From an uncultured Sterolibacterium sp. (lineage in GTDB: Bacteria; Pseudomonadota; Gammaproteobacteria; Burkholderiales; Rhodocyclaceae): a stretch of DNA of 64,000 nt. The stretch covers positions 1 to 64,000 of the forward strand of contig CAIVDC010000073.1 in the NCBI GenBank assembly GCA_903904605.1, given 5' to 3'. The position numbers and the translations under genes are program-made. Below, piece after piece: positions 54,464 to 63,809 of this stretch (positions within the stretch are counted from its first letter, which is position 1; each line of letters begins with the position of its first letter). The notes below the pieces were generated by a model. The model was given only the letters and a program-made list of their open reading frames with translations, did not search any database and was not told the DNA's origin.

Positions 54464-55408
54464 GTGAACGGCAATAAGATATCGCTGCTTTGGCTAATGG
54501 CGCTTGTCCTGTCGGGTCTGGCGTGGGCCGACGGGGAGATGACGCCCGGCCCTGATAGATACGGCAAGGGCGAGGCGCCTCGCTACCCGGACTGGCGCTT
54601 CGACGGTCCCGACGGCAGGGGCTTCGCCTACTACCTGGCGCATAACTATTGGCGTTACGCAAAGCACGAGGACAACGAGCAGGACTTCATCAATTCGGCC
54701 AAGTTCTTTGAACGCGCGGCGGCGACGGAGCGGGGCGAACGAGTCGATCCTGAAGCCCTGTCGCAGCGGACGCTGCCGATCTATGCCGTCAAGGATCTGA
54801 CCCAGGCCCGGCAACGTCTGATGGCGGTGCTGAACAAGGGCGCGCGCGGCACCTATCCGAAGCCGGCGGCGCAGGCCCAGGTGATGTTCGATTGCTGGAT
54901 GGAGCAGCAGGAGGAAAATATCCAGCCCCACGACGTCCACGCCTGCCGCCAGGGCTTCGAGGATGCCATGGCCCGGATGGAACCCCCGCCCATGCCGCCG
55001 CTGATGGTCCAGCCGGCTCCGCCGCCTCCGCCTGCGCCGCCGGCGATCTGCCCGGAGGTCACATGCCCAAAGACCCCGGTCTCGTTTATCGTCTATTTCG
55101 ACTTTGACCGCTACAACCTCACCGCAAAGGCGCAGGAGACAGTCGAGCAGGTCGTCGCGGCGGTCCGGGAACGCAACCCCACACGTGTCGTCATTACCGG
55201 CCACACCGACCGGGCCGGCAAGGATGCTTACAACGAGAGACTTTCCAGGAGGCGATTGGACACCGTGATTGCGGCCCTGCGCCAAGCCGGTATCACCGAA
55301 GCGCAATTGATCGACGGCTCATACTACGGCGAAAGAAGGCCGCGCGTGCCCACGCCGGATGGCGAGCGAAATGCGGAAAACCGCCGTGTGGAGATAAATT
55401 TTCAATGA
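54464..55408 (+). CDS. OmpA-family outer-membrane/peptidoglycan-binding protein
   Basis: The GTG at 54464, preceded by GAAGGGAAA, gives 314 residues with a signal peptide (LLWLMALVLSGLAWA). The middle part contains a Pro-rich stretch (PPPMPPLM...APPPPPAPPA). The C-terminal domain has FDFDRYNLTAKAQETVEQVV, VVITGHTDRAGKDAYNERLSRRR and RRPRVPTPDGERNAENRRVEINF, the OmpA peptidoglycan-binding motif including the Asp and Arg contacts. An earlier GTG (54398) is open but would break the signal peptide. It might anchor the EPS export machinery to the cell wall. Confidence 0.9.
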   Translation: MNGNKISLLWLMALVLSGLAWADGEMTPGPDRYGKGEAPRYPDWRFDGPDGRGFAYYLAHNYWRYAKHEDNEQDFINSAKFFERAAATERGERVDPEALSQRTLPIYAVKDLTQARQRLMAVLNKGARGTYPKPAAQAQVMFDCWMEQQEENIQPHDVHACRQGFEDAMARMEPPPMPPLMVQPAPPPPPAPPAICPEVTCPKTPVSFIVYFDFDRYNLTAKAQETVEQVVAAVRERNPTRVVITGHTDRAGKDAYNERLSRRRLDTVIAALRQAGITEAQLIDGSYYGERRPRVPTPDGERNAENRRVEINFQ

Positions 55409-55443
55409 TTTGAAGCGGCGACTTCAGGGAATCGGGTGCAGGC

Positions 55444-57276
55444 ATGAGTGACCTGCTGGTCGGCAATGCGGCGCCGCCCGCCCGTGCAATTTCAGACGGG
55501 CTCCGCTTCACCGACGATACCCTAATTACGCCCCTGAAGTGGGGCGCATTCAGCGTCGCGCTGGCCAGGGTGGAGGGAGCCGACCTTTGGGCCCCTGCCC
55601 TTGATCCGGTCACGGGCATATCGCTGGGCCTGGCGGGTCGCGCTGCATTTGACGAAGAATTATGGCGGGAAGCGGACACGCTGCCTTTCCAGGGAGGCCG
55701 GGCATGCAAGCTGTTGCTGCGGGCATGGCTGCATGGAGAGCATGAATTCCTGGATCTTCTCAACGGTGTCTGCGCCGTTGTGGTGTTCGACCCCGGTGAG
55801 AAGGCGCTGCATCTGATCACCGACCGGCTCGGTGCCTTTCCCGTTTATCGCGCCGAATCCTGCTCGAACCTGCGCCTGTGTTCCCACCCCGATGTGCTTG
55901 CGGATTGGCTCGCTGCGGAGGGGCACCCCCCCGAACTCGATCTCGACACCATCGCCGAATGTCTGGCCACGGGATCGGGCGTGCACCCCTACAGTTATCA
56001 TCGGAACGTCCGCCAACTGGATCCGGCTTGCCGTTACACCTTCACGCTCAAGGATGACATCCTGCATACCCGGCAGGAAGTATATTGGGATCCGCGCCGG
56101 ATTCCGCATGACGAGAATATGTCTGTCCCTGAGTGGATAGAGGGAATCGCCGACGCATTGCGACTCGCTGCCCGGCGCCGCACCGCGGAAATACTCGGCA
56201 AGCCGGGTCTGCTCCTGAGCGGAGGCCTGGATTCGAGGGCGATCCTCTTCGGCGCGCGGGATCCCCGCCTGGTGGAGTGCGCCACTTTCTGCGACAGTGA
56301 AAACGCCGAGGCCAGCACGGCCAGGCAGCTGGCGGCTGTCGCGGAGGCGCCTTACCATCTCCTGCTGCGCGACCCCGAGCATTACGCCAAAGGGGCCATG
56401 GCGAGCGTGCGCATCTCCGGCGGCATGTGGTCTATCCAGGATGCGCACTACCACGGTCTGATCGAGGAGTTGAAAGGATTGGGCGCGGGCGTGGTGCTGA
56501 CCGGCTGCTATGCCGACTATCTGCTCAAGGGCCTGGCTTTCAACAAGGAGCCGGTGAGCTTGTTTGGCATGGCACTCCCCATCTACAAACAGCGTGGCTA
56601 CGATCCGTGCTTCTATCAGCCACATTTCGTTCTTGCGGCCGAATGGAATGCCAGGGTAGCAGCGCGTCTGGCGGGACGATTCCCGGCCGCATTGCGCAAC
56701 GATTGCAGCGCCGTCGAAGACCTGCGGATCCGTCCTTTGTCGCGTGAGGCCGATGCCATGGGACGCCATTATCTGATGCGCACCCTGCCCTGGGAGCCGG
56801 TCATGGCGGACAAGGGGATCGTCGACCTCTACGCGCGCATGCCGCCGTCCCTGAAAAATGATTTTTGCGTCTACAGTCGTGCCGTAGGCCGGGTGGTGGG
56901 CAAGCCGGGCCGGCATGTTCTCAACAACAACTACGGAACCCGCCTGGACGCCGGGCCGTTGCGGGTTGCGGCTACCGAGACAATTCGCCGCCTGGAGCGA
57001 AAGTGGCGAACGTTCAATGACCGCCGGACCGGGCGAGCCAGCAATACGACGACAGCGGGCTCCTGGCCGGAGTTCTCGTTCTACGTGGCAAGAAGTCCGC
57101 TCATCGCAGAACTGTGGTCCTCCCCTTCCCCGTTCATACGGGAACTATTCACCGCGATGTTGGGCAGGGATCCCTGGGGAACCCCATTGCCAAGCTGGGG
57201 GAGCGAAGCGCCGGATCTCTTCCTGAGATTATTGACCGTTAAGCTGTGGCTGGAACTGCGCCAGCGAGCTCTCTAG
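55444..57276 (+). CDS. asparagine synthase-like protein without glutaminase cysteine
   Basis: The product has 610 residues. The N-terminal part aligns in outline with the GATase II domain (FDEELWREADTLPF, LLLRAWLHGEHEFLDLLNGVCAVVVFDPGEKALHLITDRLGAFPVYR), but residue 2 is Ser and no nucleophilic Cys begins the protein. The synthetase PP-loop LLLSGGLDSRAILFGARD (around residue 258) is intact. Such proteins may use ammonia, or adenylate a carboxylate for another nucleophile. It is the second AsnB-type gene in the cluster, 2.3 kb after the canonical one. Confidence 0.85.
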   Translation: MSDLLVGNAAPPARAISDGLRFTDDTLITPLKWGAFSVALARVEGADLWAPALDPVTGISLGLAGRAAFDEELWREADTLPFQGGRACKLLLRAWLHGEHEFLDLLNGVCAVVVFDPGEKALHLITDRLGAFPVYRAESCSNLRLCSHPDVLADWLAAEGHPPELDLDTIAECLATGSGVHPYSYHRNVRQLDPACRYTFTLKDDILHTRQEVYWDPRRIPHDENMSVPEWIEGIADALRLAARRRTAEILGKPGLLLSGGLDSRAILFGARDPRLVECATFCDSENAEASTARQLAAVAEAPYHLLLRDPEHYAKGAMASVRISGGMWSIQDAHYHGLIEELKGLGAGVVLTGCYADYLLKGLAFNKEPVSLFGMALPIYKQRGYDPCFYQPHFVLAAEWNARVAARLAGRFPAALRNDCSAVEDLRIRPLSREADAMGRHYLMRTLPWEPVMADKGIVDLYARMPPSLKNDFCVYSRAVGRVVGKPGRHVLNNNYGTRLDAGPLRVAATETIRRLERKWRTFNDRRTGRASNTTTAGSWPEFSFYVARSPLIAELWSSPSPFIRELFTAMLGRDPWGTPLPSWGSEAPDLFLRLLTVKLWLELRQRAL

Positions 57277-57292
57277 CGGTCGCCATAAGCTA

Positions 57293-58420
57293 ATGCCGAA
57301 GAAAGAGCGATTGTTTTTCGACTCGCTGGAGTCTCTCCGGGGACTGGCGGCATTGCTGATCGTGTTTCACCACTTGCCTGCGTGGTACGTGCCTGCATAT
57401 GAAGTTGGCTTTGTTCGCCACAGTTATCTAATGGTGGAATTCTTCTTCGTGCTTTCGGGCTTCGTGCTATTCCATAGTTATGGCACGCTGATTGCCAACA
57501 GGTTTGATTTTCTGAGATTCATGTTCTTGCGCTTTGGCAGGCTCTACCCTGTGCACGTTACGTTCCTGCTCCTTTACTTAGGCCTCGAAACGGCGAAATA
57601 CATTGCCGCGACAAAGTACGGCATCGTCGGCGGCAACACCAGGCCATTCGTCGAAAATAGCATCGGTGCTTTTTTCGAACATCTTTTCCTGGTTCAGGCT
57701 TTAGGGTTTTCCAGCCATGCACTGACCTTCAACATACCAAGTTGGAGCATCAGCACGGAGTTTTACACCTATGTCGTGTTTGGGCTGAGCGTCCTGTATC
57801 TAAGCCGAAGAGGTTTTCTTTTCCTTTCAGTCGCCGTGGTCGCCGGTTCCTTGTCCTTGCTGCTATTCCGCGGCGAGCAAATTGGCTATTTCGACTCGAT
57901 TCTGAACTGTCTGGCCGGATTCTTTTGCGGATGCTTGGCTTACGGCGTATTTCAGGCGGCAGGATCCCGAGCCCTGTCAGGCGGGTGGTCCTGGCTAAGT
58001 CTGGGCTTTGTCGTCATCCTGCTTTGCTTCAAGGCAGAAGGCAATGGCTGGGACTCAGTGATGTTCCCCTTGTCAGCGCTATTGATACTGTCCCTGCTCC
58101 TCGCTCCCCGGTGCGGCTTGAACTCAATTTTGCTGAAAAGTCCTTTGCGCTGGCTGGGCAAGGTATCCTATTCCCTATACATGTCACATGGCATCACCAT
58201 CTGGGCCATTAACCAGATCTGCAGATTGATCCTGAAAATGCCCCAGGCCATGGTCGAAGGAGTTCTTACTCCGCAGCTTTCTCCGCATCTTGCGCTGATC
58301 GTCTATCCGATGACCGTCATTGCCACCTTGGCTGCAGCCCAGATAACATTCAAGCTGATTGAAAATCCGTCTCGACAATGGACGCGAGCAGCAGTCGATG
58401 CTTCACGACAGCCGAAATGA
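57293..58420 (+). CDS. acyltransferase family 3 membrane protein
   Basis: The product has 375 residues. FDSLESLRGLAALLIVFHHLPA is the family's opening with the catalytic His, and HSYLMVEFFFVLSGFVLFHSYG and RFGRLYPVHVTFLLLYLG follow. About ten helices are present. It probably O-acetylates or otherwise acylates a repeat-unit sugar. It starts 16 bases after the AsnB-like gene and has a lower GC content than the core genes. Confidence 0.92.
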   Translation: MPKKERLFFDSLESLRGLAALLIVFHHLPAWYVPAYEVGFVRHSYLMVEFFFVLSGFVLFHSYGTLIANRFDFLRFMFLRFGRLYPVHVTFLLLYLGLETAKYIAATKYGIVGGNTRPFVENSIGAFFEHLFLVQALGFSSHALTFNIPSWSISTEFYTYVVFGLSVLYLSRRGFLFLSVAVVAGSLSLLLFRGEQIGYFDSILNCLAGFFCGCLAYGVFQAAGSRALSGGWSWLSLGFVVILLCFKAEGNGWDSVMFPLSALLILSLLLAPRCGLNSILLKSPLRWLGKVSYSLYMSHGITIWAINQICRLILKMPQAMVEGVLTPQLSPHLALIVYPMTVIATLAAAQITFKLIENPSRQWTRAAVDASRQPK

Positions 58421-58536
58421 AGGACTTTGAAAGCAGACGAACTGTGCTTGGATACTCGGTCCGCGCTACATTAGCAAGCGCTCGCCAATCTGCGTCACCG
58501 CTGTTATTTGCATGAAGAAACTGGAGCAACACGAAC

Positions 58537-59562
58537 ATGGAAGAGATCAAGTGCATATTTTGTGGGACCGATAGCGATCACGTAGTGATTGAAGAGCATG
58601 GGTACCAGGGAAAGCAATGCGCTCAATGTGGTCTCATCTATATATCGCCCCGGCCCTCGTTAGCAGAAATAGTCGATTTGTACGGGCACGATGACGCCTA
58701 TATATCAGCGGACTCGCACATTGCAAATGCCTATCCGACGCGGTTGTACGCGAGACATCATCTCAAAATAATACGTTCGTTTGTCAAGAGCGGCGCGCTC
58801 CTCGAGATAGGCGCCGGCGCGGGCTATTTTTTGGATGAGGCACGAAAAGTCGGCTTTTCTCCGTATGCGCTAGAGTTCAATCCCATTCAAGCGGATTTCA
58901 TGAGGAATAAGCTCGATATACTTTGCGAAGAGTCACCGCTAGATTCATCCGTATTCGGCGGGAAACATTTTGATGTCGTCTACCACTGCGATGTCATCAG
59001 CCACTTGTTCAATCCGGTTGCGGATTTCATAACGATTAACAAGATATTGAACGATGATGGACTGCTGGTCTTCGAAACAGGGAACATTGCCGAAGTAGCG
59101 CCAATGTATTTCAAGTACTTTCAGTTGTTCCAGTATCCCGATCACCTGTTCTTCTTTAGTGTTGACAATCTAGTCGACCTGCTTGGGAGAACCGGGTTCA
59201 AGCTGGTACGGGTATACAGATATCCGATATTGCCCCAGTTACTCGCAATAGGATTAATGTCCCGGGTAAGAGCGACAATAAAGAAATGGATTCTCAAATC
59301 CGATACTGAAGGAAAGCATTCCCTTGGCGACGAAGGTGATGGCGACTTGTCTGGCAACAGTGCACGACCGCTGAGCGCCAGAACCATGATCAAGCATGCC
59401 ATCAGGAATGCTTACGAATATGTGAACTATCTGCTTCGCTATAAGATCGGCCTGATCACGCCCAAGGAGGGTCGCCCGCAAACCGTTATCATCGTCGCCA
59501 AGAAGCAGGCGACGACCGCCGGTGGAATGCGCCCGGCCTTCAGCGCGGGGCGACTCCCGTGA
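58537..59562 (+). CDS. class I SAM methyltransferase with N-terminal zinc-binding motif
   Basis: The product has 341 residues. EEIKCIFCGTDSD and GKQCAQCGLIYISPRP form a four-cysteine zinc ribbon of the kind found in sugar C-methyltransferases. LLEIGAGAGYFLDEA (motif I) and FDVVYHCDVISHLFNPVADFITINKILNDDGLLVFETG follow. The substrate is probably a nucleotide sugar or glycan. Like its neighbours the gene is AT-rich relative to the core EPS genes. Confidence 0.88.
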   Translation: MEEIKCIFCGTDSDHVVIEEHGYQGKQCAQCGLIYISPRPSLAEIVDLYGHDDAYISADSHIANAYPTRLYARHHLKIIRSFVKSGALLEIGAGAGYFLDEARKVGFSPYALEFNPIQADFMRNKLDILCEESPLDSSVFGGKHFDVVYHCDVISHLFNPVADFITINKILNDDGLLVFETGNIAEVAPMYFKYFQLFQYPDHLFFFSVDNLVDLLGRTGFKLVRVYRYPILPQLLAIGLMSRVRATIKKWILKSDTEGKHSLGDEGDGDLSGNSARPLSARTMIKHAIRNAYEYVNYLLRYKIGLITPKEGRPQTVIIVAKKQATTAGGMRPAFSAGRLP

Positions 59563-59644
59563 TCTGCTTGACCGTGGCGGCCGGATTGTTCGGCAATGTC
59601 TCGTCGTGATGATGCTGGGATTACGCCGCTTGGGCGTCTCACTG

Positions 59645-60529
59645 ATGAAAACTCTGTCACGCCTATTCAAGCCGGTTCTGGAATTTGGCTACCGCACCGT
59701 AGTCAGGCTAATTCCGACAAACAGACTCGGAGACAAGATTTTCAGTTTTGTCCTTTTTGTTTATAGACACAAGAGGATTCCGACAAAGTCGCTCATGTTC
59801 AACGACGTGATTTATCAGATCAAGGTATCGGACGAGATTCTCGACTCCGTGCGGGTGTTGGTTTCCGACAAGGAGTTCGTCAAGCGATATGTGGCGCAGG
59901 TCGTCGGAGATCAATTCAATGTACCGACCATCAAGATACTGAGCAGTGTCCAGGAAGTGGAAACCTATGACTTCCCGGCCAATTGTTGCATTAAGCCAAC
60001 GCATGCGAGTGGCAAGGTCATTCTAAGAAGAAACAACGAACCGATCGACTTGAAGCAAATAAGGCGCTGGTTTTCCATAGACCACTACCGATCAGGGAGA
60101 GAGGCAAACTACAAGACGCTGAAACCGAAAGTCATCGTTGAGCCTGTTTTATTTAATGACTTCAACATTTCGGATTACAAAATTTTCTGCTACCAAGGCA
60201 GCCCGAAACTTATCCAGGTAAATATGGATCGATTCATAGACCGAAAGCGCCAATTCCTTGATACGCAATGGAATGAACTGTTTTTTTCAATTAACGACAA
60301 GCGCTGTGAAAGGCGTCTGGACAAGCCCGCTAACCTTGAGGAGATGCTGAATATCGCGGCAAAGTTAAGTCAGGGCTTCTCATTCGTGCGCGTCGACATG
60401 TACAGCGACGGCAAAAGTTGTAAAGTTGGCGAGATTACCAATTGCAGCGAAAATGCGACCGGAAGATTTATACCCAGGTCTGCCGAGAAGATCGCCTCCC
60501 AAATAATCTTCGGCCAAAACCTACGATGA
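59645..60529 (+). CDS. ATP-grasp fold amidoligase-like (TupA-like) protein
   Basis: The start at 59645 (MKTLSRLFKPVLEFGYRTVV) was preferred because TupA-like proteins begin in this manner; the frame is open about 40 codons upstream, overlapping the previous gene. The product has 294 residues. DFPANCCIKPTHASGKVIL, NYKTLKPKVIVEPVLFND and FSFVRVDMYSDGKSCKVGEITNCS match the ATP-grasp nucleotide-binding and metal sites. It may join an amino acid to a sugar acid or glycan. It is the last gene of the EPS locus in this window. Confidence 0.83.
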   Translation: MKTLSRLFKPVLEFGYRTVVRLIPTNRLGDKIFSFVLFVYRHKRIPTKSLMFNDVIYQIKVSDEILDSVRVLVSDKEFVKRYVAQVVGDQFNVPTIKILSSVQEVETYDFPANCCIKPTHASGKVILRRNNEPIDLKQIRRWFSIDHYRSGREANYKTLKPKVIVEPVLFNDFNISDYKIFCYQGSPKLIQVNMDRFIDRKRQFLDTQWNELFFSINDKRCERRLDKPANLEEMLNIAAKLSQGFSFVRVDMYSDGKSCKVGEITNCSENATGRFIPRSAEKIASQIIFGQNLR

Positions 60530-60559
60530 GGCTGGCGGCTGTCGGTGGGTCCGTCGGGC

Positions 60560-60565
60560 TATAAT
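60560..60565 (+). promoter_or_regulatory. TATAAT box upstream of the TetR gene
   Basis: A consensus TATAAT lies 60 bases before the TetR start. The sequence at the -35 distance is poor, so the promoter may depend on an activator or be weak. Confidence 0.3.
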
Positions 60566-60624
60566 CCGGCCATGATGATCAGCCTCAAGAACCGCAACCA
60601 TCCCATCTCCTCGGTACCACACCG

Positions 60625-61308
60625 ATGAAGCGCGAAGCCGCTAAGACTGCCGCCAGGACAGGCTTGAGGGAGCGGAACAAGCTGGACAAGCTGGAGCGCA
60701 TCAAGGTCGCTGCAGCGGAGCTTTTCGCCGTCAAGGGCTTCGATGCCGCGACTACGCGAGAAATCGCCAAGGCAGCAGGGGTCGGGCTCGGCACCCTGTT
60801 TCTCTATGCAGAGGACAAGCGCGACTTCGTCTTTCTGATCTTCAACGACGAACTGGACCGGATCACCGACGAGGCGTTTGCAGCGGCCGATCCGAAGGCG
60901 CCGCTCACGGAACAGTTGTCCGCGGCCTTCAGCGTCTTCTATCGCGCGTTCAGCAAGAACATCCCGCTGGTGCGAATCCTGCTCAAGGAACTGGTGTTCT
61001 TTTCCCGGGGAATGCAGGCGCAGCGATTCTATGATGGCCGGACGCGCACCATCAACTGCATCACCCGGCTGGTCGCGGATGCGCTCGCGAGCGGCAAGAT
61101 CGTCAGCGACGAGAAGCCCGAGTTCATTTCGCGGAATATCTTCTTCCTCTACGCGGGCGCGGTGCGCTGGTGGATCGCCGCAGAACGCCCCAGCCTCGCG
61201 CGCGGAATTGCTGACCTGAAGCGTGTCTTCGCCCTGCAGGTCAGCGGCATGCAGGCGGCGTCCGAACCCGCCGCCAAGTCCAGGCGGAATAGCGCTCTTC
61301 GGGCTTAA
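60625..61308 (+). CDS. TetR-family transcriptional regulator
   Basis: The product has 227 residues. The N-terminal three-helix DNA-binding domain is RIKVAAAELFAVKGFDAATTREIAKAAGVGLGTLFLYAEDKRDFVFLIF. The C-terminal ligand-binding part is without assignment. No obvious target operon is divergently placed; the gene follows the EPS locus and converges on hemW, overlapping its stop by four bases. Confidence 0.92.
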   Translation: MKREAAKTAARTGLRERNKLDKLERIKVAAAELFAVKGFDAATTREIAKAAGVGLGTLFLYAEDKRDFVFLIFNDELDRITDEAFAAADPKAPLTEQLSAAFSVFYRAFSKNIPLVRILLKELVFFSRGMQAQRFYDGRTRTINCITRLVADALASGKIVSDEKPEFISRNIFFLYAGAVRWWIAAERPSLARGIADLKRVFALQVSGMQAASEPAAKSRRNSALRA

Positions 61309-62489
61309 AGGAACAACTGCAACAGGTCGTTGAGGAAGCGCTGCCCTCGTGGCGTCGGCGCGATCCGGCCTGCTGCCATCGCCACCAGGCCCTGTCGCTG
61401 CGCTGTCAGCAAAGTATCGGCAACAGACGATATTGGACTGCCGGTGCGCTCCTCGAACAGTCCGGCGGGAAACCCTTCCGTGAGACGCAGGGCGTTCATC
61501 ATGAATTCGAAGGGCAGTTCGCCGGCGGCGACGAGGTGGCGCTCCTGGAGGAAATCGCCGCGCAGATAGTCTCGCGGACCGCGGCGCTTCGACTCGCGAA
61601 CGATGCCCTGGTGAGAGGACAGCTTGCCGTGGGCGCCGGGGCCTATGCCGAGATAGTCGCCGAAATTCCAGTAGTTGAGGTTGTGGGCGCAGCGCCGCCC
61701 GGGCAGCGCGAAGGCCGAGGTCTCGTAGTGCTCGTAGCCTGCGGCGGCCAGCGTTTCCTCGATCATTTCCTGCATGTCGGCGCAGAGCTCGTCGTCGGGC
61801 AGGGCAGGCGGCGCATGGTGGAAGGGCGTGTTCGGCTCCAGCGTCAAGTGGTAGGCGGAGAGATGCTGCGGGGCAAAGGAGAGCGCGGCATCGAGGTCGT
61901 GGCGCGCCTGCCCGAGGGTCTGGTCCGGCAGCGCGTACATCAGGTCGAGGTTGACGTTGTCGAAGTTCTCCAGCGCCAGTTCGACCGCCCGGCGCGCCTC
62001 GTCGGCCGAGTGGATGCGGCCCAGGGCGGCGAGATGGGCGTCGTTCAGGCTCTGGATGCCGAGCGAAACGCGGTTCACGCCGGCACTGCGAAAAGCCGCG
62101 AATTTCGCCGCCTCGACCGTGCCGGGATTGGCTTCCAGGGTGATCTCGGCATCCGGCGAGAGGGTCAGCCTCGCCCGGACGGCCGCCAGGAGGGCATCGA
62201 CTCCCTGAGCCGAGAGGAGGCTCGGGGTGCCGCCGCCGATGAACAGGCTGCCGACGCGCCGGCCCCAAACCTGGGGCAGCGCCGTCTCCAGGTCGGCGAT
62301 CAGGGCAGCCAGATAATCCTGTTCGGGAATGCTCCCTTTCGCCTCGTGGGAATTGAAATCGCAGTACGGGCACTTCCTTACGCACCAGGGGAAGTGGATA
62401 TAGAGCGAGAGAGGCGGCGGGATCGTTATGCCTGTGCCGGTTTCCGGCTTGGTATCGGAAGCTGCGGAAATAGGAATGATGCGTGCCAT
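61305..62489 (-). CDS. hemW: radical SAM heme chaperone HemW
   Basis: The product has 394 residues. PLSLYIHFPWCVRKCPYCDFNSHEAKG has the Cys-x3-Cys-x2-Cys motif and the downstream features of HemW/HemN-like proteins rather than HemN. SLFIGGGTPSLLSAQG, VNRVSLGIQSLNDAHLAALGR and LMYALPDQTLGQARHDLDAALSF are conserved. It is thought to bind and transfer heme. It follows rdgB by a single base and forms the end of the housekeeping operon. Confidence 0.95.
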   Translation of the reverse strand: MARIIPISAASDTKPETGTGITIPPPLSLYIHFPWCVRKCPYCDFNSHEAKGSIPEQDYLAALIADLETALPQVWGRRVGSLFIGGGTPSLLSAQGVDALLAAVRARLTLSPDAEITLEANPGTVEAAKFAAFRSAGVNRVSLGIQSLNDAHLAALGRIHSADEARRAVELALENFDNVNLDLMYALPDQTLGQARHDLDAALSFAPQHLSAYHLTLEPNTPFHHAPPALPDDELCADMQEMIEETLAAAGYEHYETSAFALPGRRCAHNLNYWNFGDYLGIGPGAHGKLSSHQGIVRESKRRGPRDYLRGDFLQERHLVAAGELPFEFMMNALRLTEGFPAGLFEERTGSPISSVADTLLTAQRQGLVAMAAGRIAPTPRGQRFLNDLLQLFL

Positions 62490-62490
62490 C

Positions 62491-63077
62491 TCAGGAAATC
62501 TGGGGCAACCGTTCCAGCAGTTTCCTCATGGCTCGGCCTCGGTGGGAAAGACTGTTCTTCTGTTCCGCGGAAAGCTCCGCGGAGGAGAGTCCGAGTTCCG
62601 GCACGAGGAACAGCGGGTCGTAGCCGAAGCCGCCGCTGCCTCTTGCCTCACGCAGGATCTCGCCGTGCCATTCGGCCTCGAAGATCAGGGGTTGCGGATC
62701 TTCCGCATGGCGCAGCAGCACCAGGACGCAGACGTAGTGAGCGCGACGGTCCTCTTGGTCGGCGAGATCGGTGAGCAAGCGGGCGTTGTTCGCCGCATCG
62801 GACTTCGGCTCGCCGCCGTAGCGGGCTGAAAACACGCCCGGTGCACCGCCCAGCGCCTCGACGCAAAGTCCGGAGTCGTCCGCCAGCGCCGGCATGCCGG
62901 TGGCAGACGAAGCGTGGCGTGCCTTGGCCAGGGCATTCTCGATGAAGGTGGAGTGCGGCTCTTCGGCCTCCGAGACGTCGAAGGCCGATTGCGGCAGCAA
63001 TTCCAAATCCAGGGGCGCCAGCAACTGCGCGAACTCCTTCAACTTGCCCGGATTGTTGCTGGCCAGCACCAGGCGCT

Positions 63078-63081
<4 letters not shown>
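62491..63081 (-). CDS. rdgB: XTP/dITP pyrophosphatase
   Basis: The product has 196 residues. [67 protein letters not shown] and [13 protein letters not shown] are the family motifs in order. It removes noncanonical purine triphosphates. The ATG overlaps the rph stop by four bases. Confidence 0.97.
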
Positions 63082-63800
<719 letters not shown>

Positions 63801-63809
63801 GGCGGATTC

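Noticed and set aside
60559-62385. 608-codon frame antisense to tetR and in another frame of hemW
   Set aside because: Low-complexity Arg/Pro-rich translation with no homology pattern; hemW and TetR motifs are intact.
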